Shown piece by piece: positions 1 to 11,600 of a stretch of 64,000 nt of DNA. The number at the start of each line of letters is the position of its first letter. Within the stretch, counting starts at the first letter, position 1. The notes beneath the pieces were generated by a model. It saw only the letters and a list, made by a program, of their open reading frames with translations, searched no databases and was not told the origin of the DNA. This stretch comes from Symbiodinium natans (Eukaryota; Sar; Dinophyceae; Suessiales; Symbiodiniaceae): contig CAJNDS010002102.1 of assembly GCA_905221605.1 (NCBI GenBank), forward strand, positions 477,147-541,146, given 5' to 3'. The translations under genes were made by a program, and so were the position numbers.

Positions 1-5
1 AATAG

Positions 6-761
6 GTTAAATATGGCAGAATGCGGTCTTTGAGTCAGCTCCTACAGCAGCCGAAAATCAGACCCAATAAGCCCATTTTGCCAGAGGTTCTCAGAGAGGC
101 CTTGGAAGGGTCTGAAGGAGACTTTGACAAGGAAGACATGTTGCTCAGAGCGCTCTTTGCAGAAAATGACAAGATTCCTGAGGAGTTTCGGGAAGTCGGT
201 GTTTGGATGGATTTAAGATAGTGTTTCGGTGACTTTCACCATCCATTTAGTTCGTTGGAGGACTTGTTGCCAAAGCTGTCGCTGAAGCTCAAGACGTTGC
301 CACCTCAGCACTGTTTGGCACTTGCCAAGCAGCTTTCCTGCGCGGATCGCAAAGTGGATGGTGCCAAAGTGGCAGTCATGGCAGCAGAGGGCTTTGAAGA
401 TGCCAACTCTGCCAGAGCCGCATATCTCTCAGCTTTTCAGATGGATCGACAGAATCAGGATGCCTTCCTTGGTGTCATTGATGCCTGTGGCTTTGCCGCT
501 GAGAAGTGTCACCAGCTGGAGTGCCGCATATCCGAGATGTCCCAGCTGGAGCAGAAGCTCAAGATTTCTCAACAGAAGCAAGATCGATTCAACAAGAAGC
601 AGCAGGAGGAGATCACCAACCTCCAGAGAGAGCTGGCCAACGCCACAGAGACGTCGGGCACGCTTCGTAGACAGCTTTTGGGCCAACAAGATAGGCTAGC
701 GAAGCTTGAGCAGTCTGTATCTACTCTGAGGCACAATCCATTTTCTGGTATTAGATTCTAG
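6..761 (+). pseudogene. Intronless coding fragment with in-frame stop, coiled-coil protein
   Basis: One frame is open from 6 to 761 except for TAG at 219-221. Before the stop it reads LREALEGSEGDFDKEDMLLR; after it ALAKQLSCADRKVDGAKVAV, a TPR-like helical stretch, then a coiled coil (KKQQEEITNLQRELANATE). Codon-like throughout, unlike the split genes nearby, so I read it as a retrocopy or decayed gene. Downstream, coding-like stretches to about 948 sit in other frames. No family recognised. The start lies outside the window. Confidence 0.5.
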
Positions 762-1720
762 ACCCTTTGGCTGGTAGTGTATCCTCTGCCAGCAGAAAGG
801 TCAAAGGGTTTAGTTCGTGGGACGCCAATGCTTTTGCGTTGCGTAGTTTATCCTGTGCAAGCCACACGGGACCGGGGGGAAGAAAATGTCTTCAGAAGTG
901 CTTGCGAAGCCAGTGATGTTTTTGATGCGCCCGCCAAACAAGTTGACTGATGTACGCACACAATTGAGATTTCAACTGACGTCAATTTGAGGCATGTTCC
1001 AAACCACGAAGCCAAGTAGTAAGTAGGGAAACCACGCGGTTGCTCCAAATGTTGTTGCCGGGATCGGGATAGATGCCAGACTCCCGGGTAAAGTTCGTTT
1101 TTTTCAGCTTCCGGGCTGTTTGACGCAGTGGCAACACCAGTTCGGTGCGCGTCACCAGGGACACTCGTCGATCCACCACGGCTGTTGCAGATACTATGAT
1201 GTTCGCACAATGGGCAGCTGGTGTACGCAAATCAGGTGGGTAGGCTGGCTCAAGCGAACCAACGCCGGTTGGATCCCAACGACCGACACGGCAACGAGGC
1301 CTGGGAGCAGGCGGAGGGGGGAGGCCGGGGTGGCACACGCGCGTTAGTCGCGTGCTGCAGGGGTGATGGAGGGGCGTTTGTGGCATGGTTCCCCAAGCGT
1401 CGGCGGAACCAAGGGGGCGGCAGGAAAACTGGAAAAGAATGGCTTTCCGGAAGGGTTCCACGGAAGATGGCGGCAATCGCTCTTGAATTTGCAGCGGTAA
1501 ATCCGTGATCAGTGTGTCAAGGCACAATACCATAGGTGCGAAGCATCCTGGGAGAAGTTTCGGGCCTACTGCAGCCCTTCTGCACAAGTGTTTATAGGGC
1601 TTAGGATCCAGGGTCCAGGCTTTGGGTTTGGTGGACCAGGTTCCACAGCAAACGCTACAGCGACACAACTCAGAAGCAGGGCCGTAGCACCTCAACCCCT
1701 CAAAACCCTCATCCATCCGA
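762..1720. other. Unique sequence, no clear gene
   Basis: Non-repetitive, GC-balanced DNA following the left-edge coding fragment. Long frames exist on both strands (for example 982-1716 minus) but overlap one another and show no recognisable motif. Probably the 3' part of the retrocopy or plain intron. Confidence 0.3.
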
Positions 1721-1985
1721 AACCCTAAGCCCTAAGCCCTAAACCCTAAACCCTCAACCCTGAGCCCTAAACCCTAAACCCTAAACCCTAACCCTAAACC
1801 CTAAACCCTAACCCTAAACCCTAAACCCCCCCAAAAAACCCTAAACCCTAAACCCTAAACCCTAAACCCTAAACCCTAAACCCTAAACCCTAAACCCTAA
1901 ACCCTAAACCCTAAACCCTAAACCCCTGAACCCTAAACCCTAAACCCCAACCCTAAACCCTAAACCCCTCAGAACCCTAATCCAT
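1720..1985. repeat. CCCTAAA telomere-like array
   Basis: Near-continuous AACCCTA units with some variants, ending 17 nt before TOP3B exon T1, which it precedes as the intron 3' end. Confidence 0.95.
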
Positions 1986-2002
1986 CCGGAACCAAGAGCC
2001 AG

Positions 2003-2043
2003 GCATTCCCGGACGCGTACCGCGGTTGCGTGTACCGTGCCAG
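2003..2043 (+). CDS. TOP3B: TOP3B exon T1
   Basis: Codes AFPDAYRGCVYRA. AG acceptor at 2001-2002, GC donor at 2044. Its phase-2 end joins T2 to form the family motif YRARFSS. First TOP3B exon I can recognise. Confidence 0.85.
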
Positions 2044-5000
2044 GCACCCAATGAGCTCTAGCAGTTGGGGGCACATGTTGGGTGTGTATATGTATATATA
2101 TATATATATAATTTTACATATATATATATATATATCTTTATTTGTATTTCTTTTTATGTTTATATACACATAGATAAATAGGAGAATATAAATAGGCAAC
2201 AACAAATGTGTATGTATACGCACACACACACAGACATATATGTATGTTCATATGTCTTTGTGTATAGACCTACATGCGGGACAGCCCTACAATTGTTTCC
2301 GGTTTTGGGAAAGTTCGCGTTTGGGGGCCCAGCGGGTGTCGCAGCTCTGGAAGGGCCTACAGAGTTCCCCGACCCCCGAGCAGCCCGCCCCCAAATTCGT
2401 GCGAAGCCTCTGAACCTCAAGAGCCTACACCCTCAAGCCTAAACCCTAAGCCCTAAACCCTAAGCCCTAAACCCTAAACCCCAAACCCTAAACCCCAAAC
2501 CCTAAACCCTAAACCCCGCCCGCTGCCCGTGGTTCCCTGCGTCGGACTCCTGGCAGGTTCAGCTCACTAGCGCCCCAGGATCTACAGGCAGGAGCAGAAA
2601 CATGGTTTACGGCTTAGGGTTTGGGGTTTAGGGTTTAGGGCTGAGGGTTTTAGTGTTTGGGGCTTAGGGTTTGGAGTTTAGCTAGGGTTTAGAATGTACC
2701 CTAGGAGAGGCAGGAGGGACAGGGAGAAGGAGAGGGAGGGGAGAGAGGGAGATGGAATCAGAGGGACAGAGAGAGAGGGAGAGGGTTTAAGGTTTGCGCG
2801 ATAGGGTTTCGGAACTGAGGGGTTCTTGTTTACACACGAAGCTTTAGGTTTAGTGTGTTTGGCATGTCAGATGTTGCAGTTTTTTGAGTGTTTCTTGGTC
2901 CTCGGGCACTTGTCCGCTGGATATGGTGGGCCAGAAATAGCCTGGAGCTGGCCCACAAAAATACTAGTTCTCGGGCTAGAGGTTAGCAGTTGCCCCAAAA
3001 CCCTAAAGCCAGGGGGGTTGAAATCGACCAGTATGTGGCTCACGGGTGAGGGTTTAGGGTTTAGGGTTTAGGGTCTAGGGTCTAGGGTTTAGGGTGTAGG
3101 GTTTAGGGTCTAGGGTTTAGGGTTTAGGGTTTAGGGGTACCTAGTTCTTGCATGTTCTTGCTAGGCGGCGATGATGCAGCTGGCGCATCCCAACCGCGAT
3201 GAAGCGCTGTCCGTGGATGCGCGGCAGGAGCGGCAGGGGTTGCCTCGAGGCATTGGGGCAGTTTAGGGTTTAGGGTTTAGAGTTTAGGGTTTAGGGTTTA
3301 GGGTTGGGGATTTGGGGTTTAGGGTTCTGGGGCTTTCAGAGTGCGGGGCCTAGCTGAAAGTTCATGGGCACTTTGCTAGAAGCTAGATTATGCTGTTCTG
3401 CGTACCTTAAGTTCTGCAGCTGCCCTAGTGATATCCCAACGTGTAAGTACTTGTGGGGGCTTCAAGCATCGTCAGAGCCCTTGTAAGCATCGAGCTCTGT
3501 ACATTGCATGTTTTGGGATTGTTCCAGCTCCTGCATGGCTTGACGTATAACCTGGGGCAGGCCTTTCAAACCGGGGCATCGCAATCAGCGCATGGGATCA
3601 TCAGATATTTCCCCAGCAGCTACACGGGCAGCTCTACTAGAACCCTGAACCCTGAACCTTTTCTAAAGGGAACCTCCAAAATGGTACCCACGTTTTCCGC
3701 CCTCCCCTCCCCTTCCCTGCCAAACTCACGACTCCAGCTCAACCCTGAACCCCTACAACCTCTAAACCCTAAACCCTAAACCCTAAACCCCAAACCCCAA
3801 ACCCTAAGCCCTAAACCCCTACAACCCTAAATCCTAAACCCTAAACCCTCAACCCTGAACCCTGAACCCTAAACCCAAAACCCCAAGCCCCAAACCCTAA
3901 ACCCTAAACCCTAAACCCCAAACCCTAAACCCTAAACCCTAAACAACCCTAAAACCCCAAAGGAGCTCGATTTGAGGGTCGGCGTGGCTTTCTCGAGGCC
4001 GGGGGTTGCGCGGGGGCTTTTCAGGCTTCGGGGTTGAGGATGTAGGAGGTATGGTTCGGGGTTTACGGTTTAGGGTTTAGGGTTTAGGCTTTAGGGTTTA
4101 GGGTTTAGGGTTTAGGATTTAGGGTTTAGGGTTTAGGCTTTACGGTTTACGGTTTGGGGCTTAGGGTTTCGGGTTTCGGGTTTGGGGTGCAGGGTCGGTT
4201 TTCGGGTTTGCCGGCGCTTGGAGGGTCTAGGGTACATAGGGCCAAAGCCCGAAATCTCAGCGCCAGACCCGAGGCCCTAAACCCGAAACTTTAGGGTTTA
4301 GGGTTTAGGGTTTAGGGTTTAGGGTTTAGGGTCCTAAACTCTGAACCCCAAACCCTGAGCCCTAAACTTTAACCCAAAGCCTCAACCCTGAACCCCAAAC
4401 CCGATAGAACCGAAAGCTTTCAAATTTCAAAACCCGAAGCCCTCCCATTTTGTGGTTGGTAGCATCACGTGTGGCGTGTGGTATCTTGCACGAGCTTGTC
4501 ACGCACCTGACAGGAATGACATGGCAGAATGCTGAAATCCTGCACCCCAAACCCTAAACCCGAGACCATAAACCCAACTTTCTGAAGCTCCCAACCTCTC
4601 CTAATTAAACTTCAGCCATGAACCCAAAGCCTTCAACCCCATCCCCGAACCCCAACACCCAAAACCTGTCGGAATCCTCAACCCCTGAAGCTACCCCTCA
4701 ACACCAAAACCCAAAACTCGAAAACCCCGAACCCGAAACCCTAACCCTAAACCCAAAACCCTACACCCTACACCCTACACCCTACCCTAAGCCCTAAACC
4801 CTAAACCCTAAACCCTAAACCCGTGGAGCTCCCAGCCCCAGGCTTCAGACCATGTACTTCAGGAAGCACTTTGGGCGACAGCTGGGCAAGCAGATGGTCA
4901 CGTGACCGGCGTCTGGCAAGCTGGAGCTTTTCTCGGGCTCAAGGGGCTCAGGGTTTCGGGTTCAGGGTTCAGGGTTTTAGGGTTCAAGGCTGAATGTTCA

Positions 5001-8000
5001 GGGTTTCGGGTTTAGGGTTTAGGGTTGAAAGGTTGATTTTCTCAGGCCCCAAGAGCACGAAATTTGTTGTAGCTCTGAGCTTTAACATACCCAGGACTTC
5101 ATTTCTGTCCAGGGGAAGTTGCATGTTAGGGTTTAGGGTTTAGGGTTTCGGGCTTAGGGTTTAGGGTTTAGGCTTCAGGGTTTGGGGTAGTGACATGGTC
5201 CCTTTAATCTGGTCCCTCACCTTAAAGGGTATGAAATCTGGGCCCCCGGGTTGTTTCTATGGTATGCAAGGGTTCTCCAAAGTAGGGGCCCGCATCAAGA
5301 GACCATGTAACTGTCCTACGATCATGGACCTGTTCATGTCGGAGCATTCGCAGGAGCTTTCGTGTCGCGTACAGCATGTTCCTGAAATCAGGAGGTTGAA
5401 CTTCTGTGTACTCAGTTGTTTGTGTGAGTTTTGGGCGCAAGAGTTATGACCAACCTAGAATCCTAAACCCTAAGTCCCCAACCTCTTAAGCCTGAACCCG
5501 AACCCCACACCCTAAACCCGAAACCGAAACCCTGTTGCAGAACAGCACTCGAAACCCTAAACTCTAAACCCTAAACCCTAAACCCTAAACCCCCCTAAAC
5601 CCTAAACCCTAAACCCTAAACCCTAAACCCTAAACCCTAAACCCTAAACCCTAAACCCTAAACCCTAAACCCTAAACCCTAAACCCTGCCCGTCCCGCAC
5701 TTGTCTTGTGCCGAGAGGTATGGGCCTTGCCAGATTCCCACTCTTTGGTTCTGCGTCCACCGGCACGTCTGGGCCCCTGGAGTAGGATGGGAGGGTTTAG
5801 GGTTTAGGGTTTAGGGTTTAGGGTTTAGGGTTTAGGGTTTAGGGTTTAGGGTTTAGGGTTTAGGGTTTAGGGTTTAGGGCTAGGGTTTAGGGTTTGGGGT
5901 TTAGGGCTGACGGTTCGGGAAGTCGATGCTCGCAGTCTGCGTAGGGGGCTGGGGGGGTCCGGGTGGGGTGGGGCTGAGGGGAGGGGAGGTTTCAGGTTTC
6001 ATCCGGGTTCTGATGAGGGCGGGCTTCCCAAGCTCAGATTCTAGCTCCTTGTGCCTAGACCTTAAACCCTAAACCCTAAACCCTAAACCCTAAACCCTAA
6101 ACCCTAAACCCTAAACCCAAAACTCTATCAGCTGACTTGTCGCTACCCGTAAACCCTCGAGTCGCTTGAGCTTCGGCACGCGACGAAGCCGGCACACCAA
6201 AAACCTCCTAAACCCTAAGCCCTAAACCCTAAACCCCAGCCCTAAACCCTAAACCCTAAACTGTAAACCCTAAACCCTAAACCCTAAACCCTAAACCCTA
6301 AACCCTAAACCCTACATCAACCCTAAACCCTTGAGGTGGCGATCGAGGACTTCGTACCCGAAGCTCGGCTGCGAGAAGGGCTCGGGCCTGGTGCTACCCC
6401 GACCCTCTTTAGGGTTTAGGGTTTAGGGTTTAGGGTGAGCCCTTCAGCTCTCTCAGCCGTTTTTTTATCAGCCCTGAACCCTAAAGACCCGGGCCCTCAA
6501 GTCTGCGAGACACAGGGGGGCACCTGGAGGCCTGAAGGGGTTTAGGGTTTAGGGTTAGGTTCTAGGGTTTAGGGTTTAGGGTTTAGGGTTTAGGTTCTAG
6601 GGTTTAGGGTTTAGGGTTTACTCTGAGCCTTTTCGGCGACATGCGCCCAAGCCATGAATGCCGAAGCCTTGGGCTGAGGGGTTTAGGGTTTAGGATTTAG
6701 GGTTCAGGGTTTAGGGTTCAGGGCTTAGGCGGTTTAGGGTGTAGGGTTTCGGGTGTAGGGCTCATGGACAGTAAGCATTTTTGGCAGGGGGTTTAGCTTT
6801 GAGGGTTTAGGGCTTAGTAAGGTTTAGGGCTTAGGGTTTGGGTAGCCCCTTAACAACCCAATACCCCAGTTATAACCCTATAACCCTATAACCCTATAAC
6901 CCCATAACCCTAAGCCCCAAACCCTAAACCCTAAACCCTAAACCCTAAACCCTAAACCCTAAACCCTAAACCCTAAACCCTAAACCCTAAATCCTAAACC
7001 CTAAACCCCAAACCCAGCCAGGTTTTAGGTGCAGCTAGAGATGCCCCACTTGTAGCCCCCGATATCATTGAGCCTGCCTCGTGAAGAGCGCTTAGGGTTT
7101 AGGGTTTAGAGGGTAGAGGGTTTAGGGTTTAGGGTTTAGGGTTTAGGGCTAGGGTTTAGGGTTTAGGGTTTAGGGTGTAGGGGTCCCAGATTTCGGATCT
7201 ACGTTTTCGCGCCTGAGCCTGGTCATCGGCTCTCTGCCCTCCTGTCTGTTCTCACGCCCTCAGAAGCGGCTGCGACGTTTCGAGTGATTCAGGGGGGAAA
7301 TGTCTTGAGACAAGGGTTGAGGGTTTAGGGTTTAGGGCTAGGGTTTAGGGCTAGGGTTTAGGGTTTCGGATCTAGGGTTTAAGGGTTCAGGGGGTTCCGG
7401 GTTGAGGGTTTCGAGGAGTTCCGGGCTTAAAGCTTCGGAACCCAATTCTTGCGCTGAAGGAGCCGTATTGGCAGCTGACTGCGGCTGTCTCTGCAGGCCT
7501 TTGTGAAGCACACTCCCTAGACCCCCTAAACCCTGAACCCTAAACCCTAAACCCAAAACCCTACATAAACCCTAAACCCCAAACCCTGAACCCTAAGCCC
7601 TAAACCCCAAACCCTAAACCCTAAACCCTGAACACCAAACGGTTCAGGGCTTAGCCTTGCTCACCCCAAGCCCAAAACCCCCACAACCCCCCCAAACCCT
7701 CCGAAAGAGCCCAATGCCCCCTTGAAGAAGGAATATGCCTTAAAAAAGGAATATACCTTAGATGAGGAATATACTATTCCTTACACAAGGAATATACCTT
7801 ACATCATGCTAAGGATCCCTCTAAAATTTAAGGTATATTTCTTCATTGAGGGGTTTTGCTTCGATGCCCCAAACCCTGAAACCCTCAGCCCTGCGGCCAT
7901 GTCTCAAAACTGCGTTGAAGGACTTCTTTGAGGGTTCCTCCAACCCTCTACCCTAAACCAAAAGTCTAAGCCTTAAACCCTAAACCCTAAAGCCTTAAAC

Positions 8001-11000
8001 CCCTAAACCCCTAAACCCTAGACCCTAAACCCTAAACCCTAAACCCTCCGCGAAGAGGCTCGCAAAGCTTCCAAGCCCACTGCGACCGGGGAAGAATTTG
8101 GAACGAAGCCGAGGCTACGGAGCTTATAGGGTTCATCGGGGGGTGAGGGTGACTTCGAGGGTTTAGGGTTTTAGGGTTTAGGGTTTAGGGTTTAGGGTTT
8201 AGGGTTGTTGAGCCGGTTTAGGGTGCAGAGTTCGGCGTTGCCAGTCAGGTTGTCAGGGTTCAGGGTTCTCAGGGCTTGTCAGGGTTCAGGGTTCTCAGGG
8301 CTTCTCAGGGTTCAGATTGCAGGGTTAGGGATCAGGGTTTAGGGCTAGAGGGTGCCCTTATCCACAAGGCCCAAAAGCTTAAAAACCCCAGACCCCGCCG
8401 CAACATGAGGCCAGCAACCCTAAACCCTAAACCCTAAACCCTAAACCCTAAACCCTAAACCCTAAACCCTGAACCCTGAACCCTGAACCCTGAACCCTGA
8501 ACCCTAAACTACTCCTGCCCTCGAGTCCCTTCAGCCAAGGGCAACAGCCCTAAACTCTACTGTCTAGAATCCTGCAGACCCGCCTGCCTGGTTCCGACCG
8601 GACATCTTGGCTCCAAGATGGTTTATTCTGAGCTTTGAGCAAGTTCTTCGAGCACAAGAAGCAGCAGGAGTGTAGTCATCACCCTAGACGCGCTTCTCGA
8701 ACCGTAATCTGCTGCCTGGTGTAGATAGGGATCCGGACACGCGGGCGTCCGGACACAGAGACCCTTGCAAAAGTGCCCTGCACCACAGCAGCTTGGACAG
8801 AACGTGCAGGGCCCCCGTCTCCCTTGTAGTCTTAGGTAGCAAAGAGTTGAACTTTAGGGTTTAGGGTTTAGGGTTTAGGATTTAGGATTTAGGTAAGCTT
8901 TGTGGGTTTCCTTCTGTTGTAGGAATCATGAAGTTTAGCCCCCTTCGTTTTTTTCCTAAGCAAGAGGCAGGTGAAAGGTCTCCCTACCACCTGAACCCTA
9001 AACCCTAAACCCTAAACCCTAAACCCTAAACCCTAAACCCTAAACCCTAAACCCTAAACCCTAAACCCTAAACCCTAAACCCTAAACCCTAAACCCTAAA
9101 CCCTAAACCCTAAACCCTAAACCCTAAACCCAAACCCTGCAGACCTGAAACGCTCACCCAAAAGTCAAAAAACCCTCGGCTTAGCAGCTTCGGGTCTCCA
9201 GGGTTCGCGGGTTTTCGGTTTAGGGGGGTTAGGGTTTGGGGTTTGGGGTTTAGGGTTCAGGGGTTTAGGGGTTTAGGGGTTCAGGGGTTTAGGGGTTTAG
9301 GGGTTTAGGGGTTTAGGGGTTTAGGGGTTTAGGGGTTTAGGGGTTTAGGGGCTAAGGGGTTTAGGGGTTTAGGGGCTCAGTGTTTTGTTTTTTTGGGCTT
9401 AGGGTTTCGGGTGGTCGAGGTTTTCGCGCATCCTGAGCCCAGAAGGGCAGAATGTGTGCTTCCCACAGTGCCTCCTGGAGGGGCGGGCCTTCAGCTCTTT
9501 CAGCTTTGGGAAAGTCCTCAAGTGGTTCAGGCTTTCGGGCTCAGGGTTTAGGGTTAAGAAGTCCTAGAGGGAACGATGTACAGAGAAAGCTGTTCTGCGC
9601 GTGCTCCAGGCGTGCCCTTGCAACAGCAAAAGTGCAGAGGCCAACGCCCGTTGCCCCGTTCGCATTGCTGTCCGGACACAACACCTGCCACGAAGCCTTT
9701 TGTCAAGGGCGCCTAAGGCAGGCGCATGGCGCATGTGAGGCCGAACAACCCTGCAAAGGACTTGGGCGCCTAGAGGTTACAAGGCTTTCAGCCAGGGCCC
9801 TATACCCTCTACTACTATAATCCCGATTAAGGTAATATGAACCATAAACCCTTTTAAGGGAGGATTGGTTGCTGGGGACTGTGCTTCCTGGTTCGCGGTA
9901 GCGTGTGGCCGGTCCGCGTTTTCGCAGATGGTTGCCCGATCTGAGGTTTGTCTTCTTGTGACGATTGCAGTCAATGCGTTGTTGAGCAGAGCCAAAACGC
10001 CCATTAGGAACGCAAAGGGCTGCATCCTTTTTGTGCCTTTTTGGTTGGAGCCTTTTTTGTCAAGAGAGGTTCAAAGAGGTCCGGCCCTTGGTTAGCATGC
10101 GTGCGTGCGATAGCGATTCGTCCAGGGAAGGTGGTGTTATCTGTAGAGCTTCAAGACCCTGAGTGTTACCCTAAACCCTAAACCCTCAACCCTAAACCCT
10201 AAACCCTAAACCCTGAACCCTAAGCCCTAAACCCTAAACCCTAAACCCTAAACCCTAAACCCTAAACCCTAAACCCTAAACCCCCCAAGCCCCAAACCGA
10301 GCTTCGCCAACCCAGGACATGGCTGGAGGCCTCCCCGAGCCGAGCCGCGACACCGCCCTCGAGGGCGGCCTCGCTGGGCGCACCATCCACGAGGCTTGGG
10401 GCTTTGGGGGTTTTAGGGGTTTTAGGGTGTTTAGGGGCTTGGGGTTTAGGGTTTAGGGTTTAGGGGTGTCTTGGGTTTAGGGTTTTAGGGTTTGGGGTTT
10501 AGGGTTTAGGGTTTGGGGTTTAGGGTTTAGGGGTTTAGGGGTTTAGGGGTTTAGGGGTTAGGGTTGGGGGTGTCTTGTGTTTAGGGTTTGGGGTTTAGGG
10601 GTTTGTTTAGGGCGTTTAGGGGGTTGAGGGTTTAGGGGGTTTGGGGTTGAGGGTTTAGGCTTGAGGGTCTTGGGGTTGCAGGGTGTTGGCTTGCGCAGCC
10701 TCTGGCACCCCGCAGTACCCTAAACCCTAAACCCTAAACCCTAAACCCTAAACCCTAAACCCTAAACCCTAAACCCTCAACCGGTCGTCCTCAGAGGGTT
10801 CTTGAGAAGGCCTCCTGCTTTCTTCAGAGTCGTGACATCCGCGGCGTCTGGGAGTCCACGCTGGCCGCAGGTGCGCGACCTGAGTGCCGCGGAGCAGCTG
10901 TACCTCTACGAGCGCACGCGGCGCTTCAAGGCCTGGGGTTTAGGGTTTAGGGTTTAATTAGTAATTAGGGTTTAGGGTTTAGGGTTTAGGGTTTAGGGTT

Positions 11001-11569
11001 TAGGGTTTAGGGTTTAGGGTTTAGGGTTTAGGGTTTAGGGTTTAGGTGCGGGTCCCGGGCTCTGTTCAGCTTGAAGGCTCCTCCCTAATTGGGGGTTGAA
11101 CTTTGTTGTTTTGGGAGGGTCGTGATTTTGTTGGGGTCTCTAGCATGGTATATTGCCTAGAACTTGGGATGTTCCCCCCTTATACTAACAGTCCCTAATA
11201 TAATCGCTGTTAAGGGCTGTTAGTATAAGGGGGAACATCCCAAGGTATATTGTCTAGAACCTCTCCGAGAAAACGTTGTGGCGCCTGCTCGGTCCATTTT
11301 CTTCCGCTCTGCCTCCTGTGGCCAATTCTGCAAGCAACTTCTGCCGACAGAATCTCTCTCTCTCTCTCTATCTGTCTGCTCCCTTTCTCTGTATGTCACT
11401 CCTTCTCGCTTTTTCTGTGTTTGCGCTCTGGACTTCTCGTTTTGTTGTTCATCTCTGTCTCTCTCGCTCTCTAACCCTTCTTCCCATTCTTGTTTTAATC
11501 TCTCTCTCTCTCTCCTTCTTTCTTCCCCTCTCACCTTCCTTCTTCCCCTCCTTCTCAGATCTCTCTCTC

Positions 11570-11600
<31 letters not shown>

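Larger units (their letters stand above)
8130..10310. other. Start of the 33-kb TOP3B intron before the ATCase gene
   Basis: Alternating TTTAGGG and CCCTAAA blocks with unique stretches at 8.52-8.85 and 9.43-10.15 kb. No exon fitting TOP3B or ATCase was found here. Short frames at 9452-9820 and 9865-10095 are not recognisable. Confidence 0.5.

Noticed and set aside
982-1716. 244-residue minus-strand frame
   Set aside because: Composition is that of random translation, ends in CCCTAAA repeat and overlaps other open frames; no motif seen.
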